From contig JAABSC010000001.1 in NCBI GenBank assembly GCA_011390565.1, positions 372,001-436,000 of the forward strand: a DNA stretch of 64,000 nucleotides, given 5' to 3'. Both the position numbers and the translations under genes were made by a program. This DNA is from Thioalkalivibrio paradoxus. GTDB lineage: Bacteria; Pseudomonadota; Gammaproteobacteria; Ectothiorhodospirales; Ectothiorhodospiraceae. The notes under the pieces are model-generated. The model had not been told where the DNA came from, searched no databases, and worked only from the letters and a program-made list of their open reading frames with translations. Below, piece by piece: positions 35,475-52,754 of this stretch. Numbering within the stretch: position 1 is the stretch's first letter; every line of letters starts with the position of its first letter.

Positions 35475-38400
35475 ATGGCACTCAGTTATACCGATAAAAA
35501 GCGCATCCGCAAGGATTTCGGCAAACGTCCTCAGATTCTCGAGGTCCCCTATCTGCTGGAAACCCAGCTCGCCTCGTACCGGGATTTCCTTCAGGACGAG
35601 GTGCCGACCGATGGTCGCGAGGCCATGGGTCTTCACGCGGCGTTCCAATCGGTGTTTCCGATCGTCAGTTATTCGGGGCACGTGCAGCTGGAGTACGTCA
35701 GCTATCGGCTCGGTGAGCCGCTGTTCGACGTCAAGGAGTGCCAGATCCGGGGTGTGACCTATGCCGCGCCGTTGCGCGTCATGCTCAGGCTCGTGATCCA
35801 CGACCGGGAAGCTCCGTCCGGCACGACGGTGGTCAAGGAAGTGAAGGAGCAGGAGGTCTACATGGGCGAACTGCCCCTGATGACCGAGAACGGCACTTTC
35901 GTGATCAACGGCACCGAGCGGGTCATCGTGTCGCAGTTGCACCGCTCGCCCGGGGTTTTCTTCGACCACGACAAGGGCAAGACGCACAGCTCTCAGAAAC
36001 TGCTGTTCAATGCCCGCATCATTCCCTACCGGGGTTCCTGGCTGGACTTCGAGTTCGACGCGAAAGACGGTGTGTTCGTCCGTATCGATCGCCGCCGGAA
36101 GCTGCCCGCGACCGTGCTCCTTCGGGCGCTCGGGATGGATACCGAGACCATTCTCGGTACGTTTTTCGAATTCAGCGCGGTCAAGCTGCTGGAGAAGGGT
36201 GGCCAGCTCGAGCTGATTGCCGAACGTCTGCGCGGCGAGAACGCCATCGTGGACATCATGGACGGCGACAAGGTGATCGTCGAAGCCGGTCGCCGGATCA
36301 CGCCGAGGCACATCCGGGAGATCGAGAAGGCGAGCATCTCGACCCTGAGCGTGCCCGATGACTATCTCGTCGGCAAGGTGCTTGCGCGCAGTATCGTCGA
36401 TGCCGAAACCGGTGAAGTGCTTGCCGATGCCAACGACGTGCTGACCGACGGCCTGCTGGAGAAACTCCGCGAGGCCGGGATCGACGCCTTCGAAATCATC
36501 TACACGAACGATTACGATCGCGGTCCGTTCATTTCCGACACCCTCCGCCTGGATGCGACCCGCACCCAGCTCGAGGCCCAGGTGGAGATCTACCGGGTGA
36601 TGCGTCCGGGCGAACCGCCCACCAAGGATGCGGCGGAGAACCTGTTCGGCAATCTGTTTTTCTCGGAAGACCGCTACGACCTCTCCGCCGTCGGGCGGAT
36701 GAAGTTCAACCGCCGCGTCGGTCGCGACACCGACGAAGGTCCGGGCGTGCTTTCGCCCGAGGACATTCTCGAGGTACTGAAGGTCCTGATCGATCTGCGC
36801 AACGGCATCGGCAGTACCGACGACATCGACCATCTCGGCAACCGCCGCATCCGCAGCGTGGGCGAGATGGCCGAGAACCAGTTCCGTCTGGGGCTGGTGC
36901 GCGTCGAGCGTGCCGTGAAGGAACGCCTGACGGTCGCCGAGAGCGAGGGGCTGATGCCCCAGGAACTGATCAACGCCAAGCCGGTGGCCGCGGCGGTGAA
37001 GGAATTCTTCGGTTCTTCCCAGTTGTCCCAGTTCATGGACCAGAACAACCCGCTGTCCGAGGTCACGCACAAACGCCGCATCTCGGCCCTGGGTCCGGGT
37101 GGTCTGACCCGTGAACGTGCGGGCTTCGAAGTCCGCGACGTGCATGCGACCCATTATGGCCGCGTCTGCCCGATCGAGACCCCGGAAGGCCCCAACATCG
37201 GCCTGATCAACTCGCTGGCGGTGTATGCGCGCACCAATCGTTACGGTTTCCTGGAGACGCCCTACCGCCGGGTGAACGACACCAAGGTGACGGACGAGGT
37301 CGTATACCTGTCGGCCATCGAGGAAAGCCAGTACGTGATCGCCCAGGCGAACGCCTCGATGGACGAGGAAGGACGACTGACCGACGACCTCGTGTCCTGC
37401 CGGTACCAGAACGAATTCACGATCTCGACGCCGGACAAGATCGAGTTCATGGACGTGTCGCCGAAGCAGATCGTTTCGGTGGCTGCGGCGCTGGTCCCGT
37501 TCCTCGAACACGACGATGCCAACCGTGCGCTGATGGGCTCCAACATGCAGCGCCAGGCGGTCCCCTGTCTCCGTGCCGAGAAGCCACTGGTGGGTACCGG
37601 TATCGAGCGCACGGTAGCGATCGACTCGGGGTCCTCCATCGTCGCCCTGCGCGGCGGCACCGTGGATTCGGTCGATGCCGCGCGCATGGTCGTCCGCGTG
37701 AATGACGATGAAACCGTTCCCGGTGAGCCGGGGGTGGATATCTACAACCTGACCAAGTATTCGCGCTCGAACCAGAACACCTGTATCAACCAGCGCCCCC
37801 TGGTGAACGTCGGGGACGTGATCGCGCGCGGCGATGTGCTGGCCGACGGCTCGTCCACCGACCTCGGGGAACTCGCTCTGGGTCAGAACATGATGGTCGC
37901 GTTCATGCCCTGGAACGGGTACAACTTCGAGGACTCGATCCTGATCTCCGAGCGCGTGGTCCAGGAGGACCGGTTCACCACGATCCATATCGAGGAGCTG
38001 AACTGCGTCGCCCGCGATACCAAGCTCGGTCAGGAAGAGATCACCGCGGATATTCCGAACGTCTCCGAATCCCTGCTGGCGAAGCTGGACGAGTCCGGCA
38101 TCGTCTATGTGGGTGCCGAAGTGCGCCCGGGCGACATCCTGGTCGGGAAGGTCACCCCCAAGGGCGAGACCCAGCTGACGCCGGAAGAGAAGCTGCTGCG
38201 CGCCATTTTTGGCGAGAAGGCCTCGGACGTGAAAGACACGTCCCTGCGCGTGCCTTCCGGGATCGAGGGCACGGTCATCGACGTGCGCGTGTTCACCCGC
38301 GACGGGGTGGAGAAGGATGCGCGCGCACGTTCCATCGAGGAGTCCGATCTGGCCGGGGTGCGCAAGGACCTGCGCGACCAGCAGCGCATTTATGACGAGG

Positions 38401-39551
38401 ATGTGTATGCCCGCGTCGAGCGGCTGCTGACCAACAAGGTCGCCGCGGGGGGTCCGGAAGGTCTTTCCGATGGCACCAAGGTGACCCGGAAGTATCTCTC
38501 CGGGGTCTCCCGCGATCACTGGTTCGAGATCCGTCTGCGGGACGACGATGTCAACGCGCAGCTCGAGGAACTGGGGCGGCAGCTGCAGGAGCAGGCCGAG
38601 GCGTTCGAGAAGCGTTTCGAGCACCAGAAGCGAAAGCTCGCGGCCGGCGATGATCTGCCTCCGGGCGTCCAGAAGATGGTCAAGGTCTACGTCGCGGTGA
38701 AGCGGCGCATGCAGCCGGGCGACAAGATGGCGGGCCGTCACGGCAACAAGGGCGTGATCTCGATGATCGTCCCCGAGGAGGACATGCCCTTCCTGGAGGA
38801 TGGGACTCCGGTCGACATCGTGCTGAACCCGCTCGGCGTGCCTTCGCGCATGAACGTCGGCCAGGTGCTCGAAGTCCACCTGGGCTGGGCCGCGAAAGGT
38901 CTGGGGCAGAAGATCGGACGCATGCTCGAAGCGCAGGCCGAGATTGCCCGGCTGCGTGGCTTCCTGGACGAAATCTACGGGCAGGGCGAGCGGAAGGTGG
39001 ACCTCGATTCGCTCACGGACGCCGAGATCGTGGCCCTTTGCCGGAACCTGCAGAAGGGTGTGCCCATGGCGACACCGGTCTTCGACGGCGCCGATGAACA
39101 GGAGATCAAGGCGATGCTCCGTCTCGCGGATCTTCCCGAGACGGGTCAGGCCGAGCTGTTCGACGGCCGCACCGGGGACGCCTTCGATCGTCCGGTAACG
39201 GTCGGTTTCATGCATATGCTGAAGCTCAACCACCTGGTCGACGACAAGATGCACGCGCGTTCCACCGGTCCGTACTCGCTGGTGACCCAGCAGCCGCTGG
39301 GAGGCAAGGCCCAGTTCGGTGGCCAGCGCTTCGGGGAGATGGAGGTCTGGGCCCTGGAAGCCTACGGTGCCGCGTACACGCTGCAGGAAATGCTCACCGT
39401 CAAGGCCGACGACGTTCAGGGCCGCAACAAGATGTACAAGAACATCGTGGACGGCGAGCACTTCATGGAAGCCAACGTGCCCGAGTCCTTCAACGTGCTG
39501 ATGAAGGAAATCCGGGCGCTGGGCATCAACATCGAGCTGGAACAGGACTGA
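35475..39551 (+). CDS. rpoB: DNA-directed RNA polymerase subunit beta
   Basis: Catalytic-core subunit with 1358 aa (E. coli 1342). The N-terminus is [18 protein letters not shown]. The rifampicin region is wild type in appearance ([31 protein letters not shown], given in part: [18 protein letters not shown]). Also visible are [16 protein letters not shown] and the C-terminal [22 protein letters not shown] 35475 is chosen with GAGG six bases upstream; an in-frame ATG at 35457 gives non-homologous residues. No resistance substitution is evident. Confidence 0.97.
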   Translation: MALSYTDKKRIRKDFGKRPQILEVPYLLETQLASYRDFLQDEVPTDGREAMGLHAAFQSVFPIVSYSGHVQLEYVSYRLGEPLFDVKECQIRGVTYAAPLRVMLRLVIHDREAPSGTTVVKEVKEQEVYMGELPLMTENGTFVINGTERVIVSQLHRSPGVFFDHDKGKTHSSQKLLFNARIIPYRGSWLDFEFDAKDGVFVRIDRRRKLPATVLLRALGMDTETILGTFFEFSAVKLLEKGGQLELIAERLRGENAIVDIMDGDKVIVEAGRRITPRHIREIEKASISTLSVPDDYLVGKVLARSIVDAETGEVLADANDVLTDGLLEKLREAGIDAFEIIYTNDYDRGPFISDTLRLDATRTQLEAQVEIYRVMRPGEPPTKDAAENLFGNLFFSEDRYDLSAVGRMKFNRRVGRDTDEGPGVLSPEDILEVLKVLIDLRNGIGSTDDIDHLGNRRIRSVGEMAENQFRLGLVRVERAVKERLTVAESEGLMPQELINAKPVAAAVKEFFGSSQLSQFMDQNNPLSEVTHKRRISALGPGGLTRERAGFEVRDVHATHYGRVCPIETPEGPNIGLINSLAVYARTNRYGFLETPYRRVNDTKVTDEVVYLSAIEESQYVIAQANASMDEEGRLTDDLVSCRYQNEFTISTPDKIEFMDVSPKQIVSVAAALVPFLEHDDANRALMGSNMQRQAVPCLRAEKPLVGTGIERTVAIDSGSSIVALRGGTVDSVDAARMVVRVNDDETVPGEPGVDIYNLTKYSRSNQNTCINQRPLVNVGDVIARGDVLADGSSTDLGELALGQNMMVAFMPWNGYNFEDSILISERVVQEDRFTTIHIEELNCVARDTKLGQEEITADIPNVSESLLAKLDESGIVYVGAEVRPGDILVGKVTPKGETQLTPEEKLLRAIFGEKASDVKDTSLRVPSGIEGTVIDVRVFTRDGVEKDARARSIEESDLAGVRKDLRDQQRIYDEDVYARVERLLTNKVAAGGPEGLSDGTKVTRKYLSGVSRDHWFEIRLRDDDVNAQLEELGRQLQEQAEAFEKRFEHQKRKLAAGDDLPPGVQKMVKVYVAVKRRMQPGDKMAGRHGNKGVISMIVPEEDMPFLEDGTPVDIVLNPLGVPSRMNVGQVLEVHLGWAAKGLGQKIGRMLEAQAEIARLRGFLDEIYGQGERKVDLDSLTDAEIVALCRNLQKGVPMATPVFDGADEQEIKAMLRLADLPETGQAELFDGRTGDAFDRPVTVGFMHMLKLNHLVDDKMHARSTGPYSLVTQQPLGGKAQFGGQRFGEMEVWALEAYGAAYTLQEMLTVKADDVQGRNKMYKNIVDGEHFMEANVPESFNVLMKEIRALGINIELEQD

Positions 39552-39576
39552 TCCGCACCGAACCGATGCCCTTTCC

Positions 39577-39600
39577 GGGGCTGTCCTCCGGGGCAGCCCC
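39577..39600 (+). promoter_or_regulatory. Small hairpin between rpoB and rpoC
   Basis: GGGGCTG and CAGCCCC pair over 7 bp around a 10-nt loop, in the 75-bp rpoB-rpoC gap. No U-tract follows. It is possibly an mRNA-stability or pausing element. Confidence 0.35.
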
Positions 39601-39626
39601 CAGAATTCAAGTTACGAGGCAAGCGA

Positions 39627-43844
<4,218 letters not shown>

Positions 43845-43857
43845 CGTTGTATTTACC

Positions 43858-43886
43858 TTGACACTGTAGGGGGCGATCCTTAGAAT
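43858..43886 (+). promoter_or_regulatory. Strong sigma70 promoter of the str operon
   Basis: TTGACA (43858-43863) matches consensus fully; a 17-bp spacer precedes TAGAAT (43881-43886, 5/6). It is the best promoter in the window. The expected start near 43,893 lies a few bases before the hairpin at 43,897. Confidence 0.85.
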
Positions 43887-43896
43887 TCCGCTCCCT

Positions 43897-43934
43897 CGAC
43901 AGGCCGGTCCTGCTATCGGCCTGTCGTTCTTTTT
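43897..43934 (+). terminator. Terminator-like hairpin at the 5' end of the str transcript
   Basis: CGACAGGCCG (43897-43906) and CGGCCTGTCG (43917-43926) form a perfect 10-bp stem, followed by TTCTTTTT. It has the form of an intrinsic terminator for rpoBC, but it lies downstream of the str promoter, so str transcripts must also pass it. It may therefore end rpoBC transcription while acting as a leader attenuator or 5' stabiliser for rpsL. Confidence 0.75.
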
Positions 43935-43954
43935 CGGCTAGGAGAAAGGGTTTC

Positions 43955-44332
43955 ATGGCCACGATTAACCAGTTGGTGCGCAAGCCTCGCAAGCGCAAGG
44001 TCGAGAAGAGTGCGGTTCCCGCGCTCCAGGGTTCACCCCAGAAGCGGGGGGTATGCACACGCGTGTACACCACCACCCCGAAAAAGCCCAACTCGGCATT
44101 GCGGAAGGTCGCGCGCGTGCGTCTGACCAATGGCTATGAAGTCACGAGCTACATCGGCGGCGAAGGCCACAACCTGCAGGAGCACTCCGTGGTGCTGATC
44201 CGCGGCGGCCGCGTCAAGGACCTGCCGGGCGTCCGTTACCACACAGTGCGGGGCAGCCTGGATACGCAGGGCGTGCAGAAGCGCACGCAGGCGCGTTCCA
44301 AGTACGGCGCCAAGCGTCCTAAAAAGAGCTAA
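43955..44332 (+). CDS. rpsL: 30S ribosomal protein S12
   Basis: Decoding-centre protein of 125 aa. The [11 protein letters not shown] segment has Lys43 and the [13 protein letters not shown] segment has the second conserved lysine, both as in streptomycin-sensitive strains. AGGAGAAAG lies upstream. First gene of the str operon; the 24-nt gap to rpsG is much shorter than the E. coli S7-binding intergenic region. Confidence 0.98.
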   Translation: MATINQLVRKPRKRKVEKSAVPALQGSPQKRGVCTRVYTTTPKKPNSALRKVARVRLTNGYEVTSYIGGEGHNLQEHSVVLIRGGRVKDLPGVRYHTVRGSLDTQGVQKRTQARSKYGAKRPKKS

Positions 44333-44824
<492 letters not shown>

Positions 44825-44844
44825 GTGAGAAAGAGAGGCTGACT

Positions 44845-46941
44845 GTGGCACGCAAGACCCCCATCAAGCGCTACCGGAACATCGGGATCAGTGCGCACAT
44901 CGACGCAGGCAAGACGACCACGACCGAGCGGATCCTGTTCTATACCGGGATTTCGCACAAGATCGGCGAGGTGCACGATGGTGCCGCGACGATGGACTGG
45001 ATGGAACAGGAGCAGGAGCGTGGCATCACGATCACCTCTGCGGCCACGACCTGTTTCTGGTCGGGCATGGCTCAGCAGTTCCCCGAGCACCGCGTCAACA
45101 TCATCGACACCCCGGGACACGTGGATTTCACGATCGAGGTCGAGCGCTCGATGCGCGTGCTCGACGGCGCGTGCATGGTCTACTGCGCGGTCGGCGGCGT
45201 ACAGCCCCAGTCGGAGACGGTCTGGCGGCAGGCCACCAAGTACCGGGTTCCGCGGCTCGCCTTCGTCAACAAGATGGATCGCGCCGGGGCCAATTTCCTC
45301 CGCGTCTACGAGCAGATCCGTGAGCGGTTGAAGGCGAATCCGGTCCCGATCCAGCTGCCCATCGGCGCCGAGGAAAACTTCAAGGGGGTCATCGACCTGG
45401 TCAAGATGAAAGCGGTCTTCTGGAACGAGGAAGACCTGGGCGTGACCTTCGAGTACCGGGAAATTCCGGAAGAGCTGCGCGCGGAAGCCGACAAGTGGCA
45501 CGAGAACATGGTCGAGGCAGCCGCCGAAGCCAACGAGGAATTGATGGAGAAGTACCTCGAGGGCGGCGAGCTGTCCGAAGAGGAAATCAAGGCAGGGCTG
45601 CGTCAGCGCACCATCGCTCTCGAGATCTTCCCGATGCTGTGCGGCAGCGCGTTCAAGAACAAGGGCGTCCAGGCGATGCTCGATGCCGTGATCGAATACA
45701 TGCCGTCGCCGGAAGAGGTGCCCGCGATCAACGGTGTCAAGGCCGGCACCGACGAGCCTGTCGAGCGTCCGGCTGACGACGAGAAGCCTTTTGCGGCGCT
45801 GGCGTTCAAGATCATGACCGACCCGTTCGTCGGCAGCCTGACGTTCGTGCGGGTCTATTCCGGCGTGCTGTCAGCGGGCGACACGGTGCTGAACACCCAG
45901 AACGGAAACAAGGAACGCATCGGACGCATCCTGCAGATGCACGCGAACAATCGCGAAGAAATCAAGGAACTGCGTGCCGGTGACATCGGGGCCTGCGTGG
46001 GCCTGAAGGATATCTATACCGGAACGACGCTGTGTGCGGTGAACGCACCGGTCGAACTCGAGCGGATGGAGTTCCCCGAGCCTGTCATTTCGATTGCGGT
46101 CGAGCCGAAGACCAAGAGCGACCAGGAAAAGATGGGTCTCGCGCTGAACAAGCTTGCGCAGGAAGATCCGTCGTTCCGCGTGCGGACCGACGAGGAGTCC
46201 GGTCAGACCATCATCTCCGGCATGGGTGAATTGCACCTCGAGATCATCGTTGACCGCATGCGCCGTGAGTTCAAGGTGGAGGCCAACATCGGCCAGCCCC
46301 AGGTGGCCTACCGCGAGACGATCCGCAAGAAGGTGGAGCAGGAAGGCAAGTTCGTGCGCCAGTCCGGCGGCCGCGGTCAGTACGGCCATGTCTGGATTCG
46401 GCTGGAACCGCAGGAACACGGCGCCGGCTACTCGTTTGAAAACGGCATCGTCGGGGGCGTGGTGCCCCGCGAGTACATTCCGGCGGTGGACAAGGGTATC
46501 CAGGAACAGATGGGCAACGGCGTGCTCGCGGGTTTCCCGGTGGTCGATGTCAAGGTCACGCTGTTCGACGGTTCCTACCACGATGTCGACTCATCGGAAA
46601 TGGCGTTCAAGATCGCGGGATCGATGGCCTTCAAGGAAGGCGCGCTGAAGGCTGGCGCCGTGCTGCTCGAGCCGATGATGAAAGTCGAGGTGGAAACCCC
46701 CGAGGATTACATGGGCGACGTGATGGGCGACCTCAATCGCCGTCGTGGCCTGATTCAGGGCATGGACGATGTGGCCGGCCAGAAACTGCTGCGCGCCGAG
46801 GTGCCTCTTTCCGAGATGTTCGGGTATTCGACTTCGCTGCGTTCCATGTCGCAGGGTCGCGCCACCTATTCGATGGAATTCCTGAAGTATGCCGAGGCCC
46901 CGGCCAACGTTGCCGAAGCCGTCATCAAGAAAGCGTCCTGA
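44845..46941 (+). CDS. fusA: Elongation factor G
   Basis: GTPase driving ribosomal translocation and, with RRF, recycling; 698 aa. The start is GTG. G1 [12 protein letters not shown] begins near residue 17, G3 is [10 protein letters not shown]4 is NKMDR, and domain IV contains [16 protein letters not shown]. The C-terminus is [20 protein letters not shown]. Codons are rich in C at the third position, unlike the following tuf. Forty-two bases separate the two. Confidence 0.97.
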   Translation: MARKTPIKRYRNIGISAHIDAGKTTTTERILFYTGISHKIGEVHDGAATMDWMEQEQERGITITSAATTCFWSGMAQQFPEHRVNIIDTPGHVDFTIEVERSMRVLDGACMVYCAVGGVQPQSETVWRQATKYRVPRLAFVNKMDRAGANFLRVYEQIRERLKANPVPIQLPIGAEENFKGVIDLVKMKAVFWNEEDLGVTFEYREIPEELRAEADKWHENMVEAAAEANEELMEKYLEGGELSEEEIKAGLRQRTIALEIFPMLCGSAFKNKGVQAMLDAVIEYMPSPEEVPAINGVKAGTDEPVERPADDEKPFAALAFKIMTDPFVGSLTFVRVYSGVLSAGDTVLNTQNGNKERIGRILQMHANNREEIKELRAGDIGACVGLKDIYTGTTLCAVNAPVELERMEFPEPVISIAVEPKTKSDQEKMGLALNKLAQEDPSFRVRTDEESGQTIISGMGELHLEIIVDRMRREFKVEANIGQPQVAYRETIRKKVEQEGKFVRQSGGRGQYGHVWIRLEPQEHGAGYSFENGIVGGVVPREYIPAVDKGIQEQMGNGVLAGFPVVDVKVTLFDGSYHDVDSSEMAFKIAGSMAFKEGALKAGAVLLEPMMKVEVETPEDYMGDVMGDLNRRRGLIQGMDDVAGQKLLRAEVPLSEMFGYSTSLRSMSQGRATYSMEFLKYAEAPANVAEAVIKKAS

Positions 46942-46983
46942 GCGCCATCCGTCACTCGATAACAAGTTCAAGAGGTTCGAGCT

Positions 46984-48174
<1,191 letters not shown>

Positions 48175-48179
48175 GCAAA

Positions 48180-48491
48180 ATGGCAAATCAGCGTATCAGA
48201 ATTCGTCTCAAGGCCTTCGATCACCGCCTGATCGATCGTTCCGCTGCGGAAATCGTCGAGACCGCGAAGCGCACCGGCGCACGCGTCAAGGGTCCGATCC
48301 CGCTTCCGACCAAGCGTGAACTCTACACCGTGCTGATTTCACCGCACGTCAACAAGGACGCGCGCGATCAGTACGAGCTGCGGACGCACAAGCGCCTGAT
48401 GGACATCCTCGACCCGACGGACAAGACCGTCGATGCGCTGATGAAGCTCGATCTGGCCGCCGGGGTCAACGTGCAAATCAGGCTTAACTAG
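48180..48491 (+). CDS. rpsJ: 30S ribosomal protein S10 (NusE)
   Basis: 30S head protein and, as NusE, partner of NusG/NusB in transcription-translation coupling; 103 aa. [19 protein letters not shown] matches the family start. A GTG at 48171 would add three residues but overlaps tuf and lacks a ribosome-binding site. The distance from tuf (5 nt) leaves no room for an S10 leader of the E. coli type. A 113-nt gap follows. Confidence 0.97.
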   Translation: MANQRIRIRLKAFDHRLIDRSAAEIVETAKRTGARVKGPIPLPTKRELYTVLISPHVNKDARDQYELRTHKRLMDILDPTDKTVDALMKLDLAAGVNVQIRLN

Positions 48492-48512
48492 CGGCAATTT
48501 TTCTGTCATACT
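48484..48512 (+). promoter_or_regulatory. Candidate internal promoter before rplC
   Basis: TTAACT (48484-48489) and CATACT (48507-48512) with a 17-bp spacer, 4/6 matches each, overlap the rpsJ stop. The expected start near 48,519 would place the 14-bp hairpin at the very 5' end of the RNA. Moderate match only. Confidence 0.35.
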
Positions 48513-48522
48513 TACTGGCTTT

Positions 48523-48559
48523 CCGTGGCCCGGCGGGTTTTCCAGCCGCCGGGCCACGG
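48523..48559 (+). promoter_or_regulatory. Strong hairpin in the rpsJ-rplC gap (possible r-protein leader or attenuator)
   Basis: CCGTGGCCCGGCGG (48523-48536) pairs perfectly over 14 bp with CCGCCGGGCCACGG (48546-48559), with loop GTTTTCCAG. A second small dyad, GCGCCC/GGGCGC, follows near 48,567-48,580, then the rplC ribosome-binding site. There is no U-tract. It sits where an L4-type control signal could act on the genes after rpsJ. The function is inferred from position only. Confidence 0.6.
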
Positions 48560-48604
48560 CGTTAGGGCGCCCAGGGGCGCTCATGAATTAGGAAGGGGTT
48601 AGCA

Positions 48605-49246
48605 ATGTCTCTTGGACTCATCGGTCGCAAGCTCGGGATGACGCGCGTCTTCACCGAAGACGGGGCCTCCCTGCCGGTTACGGTGGTTGAGGTTGGCCAG
48701 AACCGTGTGGTGCAGGTCAAGCGTGCCGAGCGTGATGGCTACGGCGCGGTTCAGGTTACGGCCGGTGATCGCAAGCCCTCGCGCGTGGCGAAGCCCGCGG
48801 CCGGCCATTTTGCGAAGGCCGCCGTCGAGCCGGGCCGGGGCCTCTGGGAATTCCGCGTGGACGCGGACCAGTTGGACGGCATGGCGCCCGGCGACGAACT
48901 TGGCGCGGCTCTGTTCAGTGAGGGCCAGATCGTCGACGTCACCGCGCGCAGCAAGGGCAAGGGCTTTCAGGGGGTGGTGAAGCGCCACAACTTCCACATG
49001 CAGGACGCGACGCATGGCAACTCGCGTTCGCACCGCGCGCCCGGGTCCATCGGTCAGAACCAGACGCCGGGCCGGGTCTTCAAGGGCAAGAAAATGGCGG
49101 GCCACATGGGTGCGGTCCGCACCACCGTGCAGAACCTGAAGGTGGTTCGGGTCGACAGTGATCGCGGCCTTCTGCTGATCCAGGGCGCCGTACCCGGGGC
49201 GCCGAGCGCCGACGTCATCATTCGCCCCGCCGTGAAGGCGCGGTGA
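48605..49246 (+). CDS. rplC: 50S ribosomal protein L3
   Basis: Early-assembly protein near the peptidyl-transferase centre; 213 aa. The N-terminus is [18 protein letters not shown]; the central extension [50 protein letters not shown] (given here as family block, about 120-170) includes the glutamine methylated in E. coli. GGAAGGGG lies 9-16 nt upstream. Confidence 0.97.
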   Translation: MSLGLIGRKLGMTRVFTEDGASLPVTVVEVGQNRVVQVKRAERDGYGAVQVTAGDRKPSRVAKPAAGHFAKAAVEPGRGLWEFRVDADQLDGMAPGDELGAALFSEGQIVDVTARSKGKGFQGVVKRHNFHMQDATHGNSRSHRAPGSIGQNQTPGRVFKGKKMAGHMGAVRTTVQNLKVVRVDSDRGLLLIQGAVPGAPSADVIIRPAVKAR

Positions 49247-49268
49247 GATCAGGCTCAGGAAACGAACA

Positions 49269-49874
49269 ATGCAAGTAACTACAGCTGATACAGCCGCGGC
49301 GATCGACCTTTCCGCCGCCTGCTTCGAGCGCGACTTCAACGAGTCGCTGGTGCACCAGAGCGTGGTCGCGCACCTTGCCGGCGCCCGCGCCGGGACGCGC
49401 GCGCAGAAAGGACGTACCCAGGTCCGTGGCGGCGGCATCAAGCCGTTCCGTCAGAAGGGGACCGGGCGAGCGCGCGCTGGCACGATCCGGAGCCCTCTCT
49501 GGCGTGGGGGTGGCAAGGTGTTCGCGGCGCAAACCCGCGACTTCAGTCAGAAGCTGAACCGGAAAATGTACCGCGCGGCCATGGCCTCCATCCTGTCCGA
49601 GCTGTTGCGCCAGGATCGTCTGAAGGTGGTCGAGAGCTTTGCGGTGGCGTCCGGAAAAACGCGTGATGCGGTGGCGGCACTCGCCGGCCTCGGGCTCGAA
49701 AGGGGTCTCGTGGTGGTTGCCGATATTGATGCCGGCACCCTGCTCGCGCTGAGGAACATCCCCCATATCGAGATTGTGACCGCGGCCGAAATCAACCCTG
49801 TGGTGCTGGTCGCTGCCGAGACGGTCGTGATGACTGCGGATGCGGTCAAGCGTGTAGAGGAGTGGTTGGCATGA
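49269..49874 (+). CDS. rplD: 50S ribosomal protein L4
   Basis: Exit-tunnel protein of 201 aa and, in E. coli, regulator of the S10 operon by attenuation. The long loop GTRAQKGRTQVRGGGIKPFRQKGTGRARAG (about 45-75) is intact, followed by SPLWRGGGKVFA. The extreme N-terminus (MQVTTADTAAAIDLSAACFERDFNESLVHQ) is somewhat variable. The stop overlaps rplW by 4 nt. Confidence 0.96.
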   Translation: MQVTTADTAAAIDLSAACFERDFNESLVHQSVVAHLAGARAGTRAQKGRTQVRGGGIKPFRQKGTGRARAGTIRSPLWRGGGKVFAAQTRDFSQKLNRKMYRAAMASILSELLRQDRLKVVESFAVASGKTRDAVAALAGLGLERGLVVVADIDAGTLLALRNIPHIEIVTAAEINPVVLVAAETVVMTADAVKRVEEWLA

Positions 49875-50167
49875 ACAGCCGTTTGTTGCAGGTGATCCTC
49901 GGCCCGGTGGTTTCCGAGCGCTCCACGGCTGCGTCCGAGGCCGGCACGCATATCTTCCGCGTGCTGCCGGATGCGTCGAAGCTGGAAATCAAGCAGGCCG
50001 TCGAGAAGATCTTCGAAGTCAAGGTCGATTCGGTGCGCACCCTTCGCATGAAAGGCAAGGTGAAGCGCTTTGGCGGCCGTCTCGGTCGGCGCAACCACTG
50101 GAAGAAAGCGTACGTCTCGCTGGCCGAAGGTCAGAAGATCGAAATCGGTGACGGAGAGCAGGTGTAA
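49871..50167 (+). CDS. rplW: 50S ribosomal protein L23
   Basis: Exit-site protein docking trigger factor and SRP; 98 aa. LLQVILGPVVSERSTAASE and the C-terminal basic GKVKRFGGRLGRRNHWKKAYV segment are typical. ATG 49871 overlaps the rplD stop and has GAGGAG 8 nt upstream; an in-frame GTG at 49862 would sit on that Shine-Dalgarno sequence. Confidence 0.96.
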   Translation: MNSRLLQVILGPVVSERSTAASEAGTHIFRVLPDASKLEIKQAVEKIFEVKVDSVRTLRMKGKVKRFGGRLGRRNHWKKAYVSLAEGQKIEIGDGEQV

Positions 50168-50170
50168 GTC

Positions 50171-50992
50171 ATGGCGATCATCAAAACCAACCCGACCTCT
50201 GCGGGACGCCGCCATGCGGTGAACATCCGTACCCCGGAGCTGCACTCCGGTGCCCCCCATGCGCCTCTGCTGGTCAGCAAGTCCAAGAGCGGCGGGCGGA
50301 ACAATCAGGGCCGCATCACGACCCGCCACATCGGCGGCGGGCACAAGCAGCACTACCGGCTGGTGGATTTCAAGCGGACCAAAGACAACATTCCGGCGGT
50401 GGTCGAACGGCTGGAATACGATCCGAACCGCAGTGCGCACCTGGCTCTGCTGAAGTATGCCGACGGTGAGCGCCGCTACATCATCGCGCCCAAGGGTCTC
50501 CACGCCGGCGACCCTGTGTTGAGCGGCAGTCAGGCGCCGGTTCGGGTCGGCAACGCGATGGAATTGCGTTCGATTCCCGTCGGGACGGTGGTTCACTGCG
50601 TGGAAATGAAGCCCGGCAAGGGGGCGCAGATTGCCCGCTCCGCCGGAACCTCGGTGCAGTTGGTCGCCCGCGAGGGTCGGCTCGCCACGCTGCGCCTTCG
50701 TTCCGGTGAGATGCGGCGCGTGCCTTCGGAGTGCCGGGCCGTCGTGGGCGAGGTCGGGAATTCCGAGCATAGCCTGCGGAAGTTCGGCAAGGCGGGTGCG
50801 AAACGCTGGATGGGCGTTCGCCCGACCGTACGGGGCACTGCGATGAACCCGGTCGATCATCCTCATGGTGGTGGCGAAGGCCGCAACATGGGCAAGCACC
50901 CGGTGACCCCGTGGGGCGTGCCGACGAAGGGTTACAAGACCCGCCACAACAAGCGAACCGACCGCATGATCGTGCGTCGGGGCAAGAAGTAA
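50171..50992 (+). CDS. rplB: 50S ribosomal protein L2
   Basis: Highly conserved 23S rRNA-binding protein needed for subunit association and peptidyl transfer; 273 aa. Signatures are [29 protein letters not shown] (about 37-65 as a block) and the C-terminal [28 protein letters not shown] region, with the conserved histidine near 229. It starts 3 nt after rplW. Confidence 0.97.
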   Translation: MAIIKTNPTSAGRRHAVNIRTPELHSGAPHAPLLVSKSKSGGRNNQGRITTRHIGGGHKQHYRLVDFKRTKDNIPAVVERLEYDPNRSAHLALLKYADGERRYIIAPKGLHAGDPVLSGSQAPVRVGNAMELRSIPVGTVVHCVEMKPGKGAQIARSAGTSVQLVAREGRLATLRLRSGEMRRVPSECRAVVGEVGNSEHSLRKFGKAGAKRWMGVRPTVRGTAMNPVDHPHGGGEGRNMGKHPVTPWGVPTKGYKTRHNKRTDRMIVRRGKK

Positions 50993-51004
50993 CGGAGTTC
51001 GATC

Positions 51005-51277
51005 ATGCCGCGTTCATTGAAGAAAGGTCCGTTTGTCGACCATCACCTGATCAAGAAAGTCGACGTCGCCGTTGAGAAAAACGACCGTCGTCCGATCAAG
51101 ACCTGGTCCCGGCGTTCCATGATCATCCCGCAAATGGTCGGGCTGACCCTGGCGGTTCACAACGGACGTCAGCATGTCCCGGTACTGGTGACGGAAAACA
51201 TGGTGGGTCACAAGCTCGGTGAGTTTGCCGCGACCCGGACCTTCAAGGGTCACGTGGCCAACAAGAAGTCGCGTTAA
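51005..51277 (+). CDS. rpsS: 30S ribosomal protein S19
   Basis: 30S head protein of 90 aa that forms a complex with S13. [34 protein letters not shown] and [16 protein letters not shown] are diagnostic. It is 12 nt after rplB and 9 nt before rplV. Confidence 0.97.
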   Translation: MPRSLKKGPFVDHHLIKKVDVAVEKNDRRPIKTWSRRSMIIPQMVGLTLAVHNGRQHVPVLVTENMVGHKLGEFAATRTFKGHVANKKSR

Positions 51278-51286
51278 GGAATCGTC

Positions 51287-51637
51287 ATGGAATCGCAAGA
51301 AACTATCGCAAAGCTCCGGTTCGCACGGATCTCGCCGCAAAAGGCGCGCCTGGTCGCAGACCAGATTCGCGGCAAGAAGGTCGAGCTCGCTCTGAACGAG
51401 CTCACCTTCAGCCCGAAAAAGGCCGCGGCCATGGTCAAGAAGGTGCTCGAGTCCGCCATCGCGAACGCGGAAAACAATGACGGTGCCGACGTGGACGAGC
51501 TCCGGGTCAGCCGGATCCAGATCGATCAGGGACCGACGTTGAAGCGGATGCACGCGCGTGCCAAGGGTCGCGGTAACCGCATCCTGAAGCGTACCAGCCA
51601 CATCCTCGTCGGCGTCAGCGAAAAAGGGGCGAAATAA
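51287..51637 (+). CDS. rplV: 50S ribosomal protein L22
   Basis: Lines the peptide exit tunnel near the macrolide site; 116 aa. [25 protein letters not shown] at the N-terminus and the tunnel loop with [22 protein letters not shown] are standard, with no insertion or deletion suggesting macrolide resistance. Confidence 0.97.
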   Translation: MESQETIAKLRFARISPQKARLVADQIRGKKVELALNELTFSPKKAAAMVKKVLESAIANAENNDGADVDELRVSRIQIDQGPTLKRMHARAKGRGNRILKRTSHILVGVSEKGAK

Positions 51638-51639
51638 CC

Positions 51640-52317
51640 ATGGGTCAGAAAGTACATCCTACCGGTATCCGCCTCGGCATCTCGCGACCCTGGTCCGCGA
51701 TCTGGTATCAGGACGGCAGTTCGTTCGGGCGCACCCTGAACAACGACATCGAGTTGCGGAATTTTCTGCGCAAGCGCCTGGCGCACGCGTCCGTGAGCCG
51801 TGTCCAGATCGAGCGTCCGTCGCGAGCGATGCATGTGACCATCCACACTGCGCGCCCCGGCATCGTGATTGGAAAGAAGGGTGAGGATATCGAGGCGCTG
51901 CGCCGCGAGGTGGCCAGCCTTGCCTCGCTGGACGTGAACAGCGTCAAGATCAACATCGAGGAAATTCGCAAGCCGGAAGTCGACGCACAGCTGGTGGCCG
52001 AGGGCATCGCGCAGCAGCTGGAGCGACGCATCATGTTCCGGCGTGCAATGAAGCGGGCGGTAGGCAATGCGCTCAGGCTCGGCGCTCAGGGCGTGAAAGT
52101 CCACGTGTCCGGTCGTCTGAACGGGGCCGAAATCGCACGCTCGGAGTGGTACCGGGAAGGGCGCGTGCCGCTGCACACCCTGCGTGCCGACATCGATTAC
52201 GGTTTCGCCGAGGCCAAGACGACCTACGGCGTGATCGGGATCAAGGTTTGGATCTTCAAGGGTGAGGTCTTTGGTCTGGAAGCTGGCGCGGAAGCGCGTA
52301 GCGCCGGCGCCAACTAG
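51640..52317 (+). CDS. rpsC: 30S ribosomal protein S3
   Basis: mRNA-entry protein of 225 aa that helps unwind structured m[21 protein letters not shown] at the N-terminus, the KH-type [18 protein letters not shown] (about 72-89), and [25 protein letters not shown] in the C-domain identify it. It begins 2 nt after rplV. Confidence 0.97.
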   Translation: MGQKVHPTGIRLGISRPWSAIWYQDGSSFGRTLNNDIELRNFLRKRLAHASVSRVQIERPSRAMHVTIHTARPGIVIGKKGEDIEALRREVASLASLDVNSVKINIEEIRKPEVDAQLVAEGIAQQLERRIMFRRAMKRAVGNALRLGAQGVKVHVSGRLNGAEIARSEWYREGRVPLHTLRADIDYGFAEAKTTYGVIGIKVWIFKGEVFGLEAGAEARSAGAN

Positions 52318-52340
52318 GCCCTTGCCAACAGGAATCTGAC

Positions 52341-52754
52341 ATGCTTCAGCCAAAAAGAACCAAGTTCCGCAAGCAATTCAAGGGCAAGAACCGCGGCCTG
52401 GCCACGGTCGGCGCCAAGGTGAGCTTCGGAGAATACGGTCTCCAGGCCGTGGATCGGGGCCGGATCACCGCGCGCCAGATCGAGGCCGCTCGCCGTGCCA
52501 TGGTTCGCCACATCAAGCGTGGCGGCAAGATCTGGATTCGGGTGTTCCCGGACGTTCCGGTGTCCAAGAAGCCCCTCGAGGTCCGCATGGGCAAGGGCAA
52601 GGGCAACGTCGAATATTGGGTCTGCAAGATCCAGCCGGGACGGGTCCTGTACGAAATGGAGGGCGTGAACGAGGAAACCGCGCGCGAGGCGTTCCGCCTC
52701 GCCGCTGCGAAGCTTCCGATCAAGACCACGTTCGCGCGCAGACAGGTGATGTAA
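52341..52754 (+). CDS. rplP: 50S ribosomal protein L16
   Basis: Late-assembly protein near the A-site tRNA elbow; 137 aa. [15 protein letters not shown] at the start; [28 protein letters not shown] and [18 protein letters not shown] in the core. The final base of its TAA is the first base of the rpmC ATG. Confidence 0.97.
   Translation: MLQPKRTKFRKQFKGKNRGLATVGAKVSFGEYGLQAVDRGRITARQIEAARRAMVRHIKRGGKIWIRVFPDVPVSKKPLEVRMGKGKGNVEYWVCKIQPGRVLYEMEGVNEETAREAFRLAAAKLPIKTTFARRQVM

Noticed and set aside
34851..39461. 1536-codon antisense frame across rpoB and rplL
   Set aside because: Typical antisense openness of a GC-rich gene with C-ending codons; rpoB is intact and highly conserved on the plus strand.
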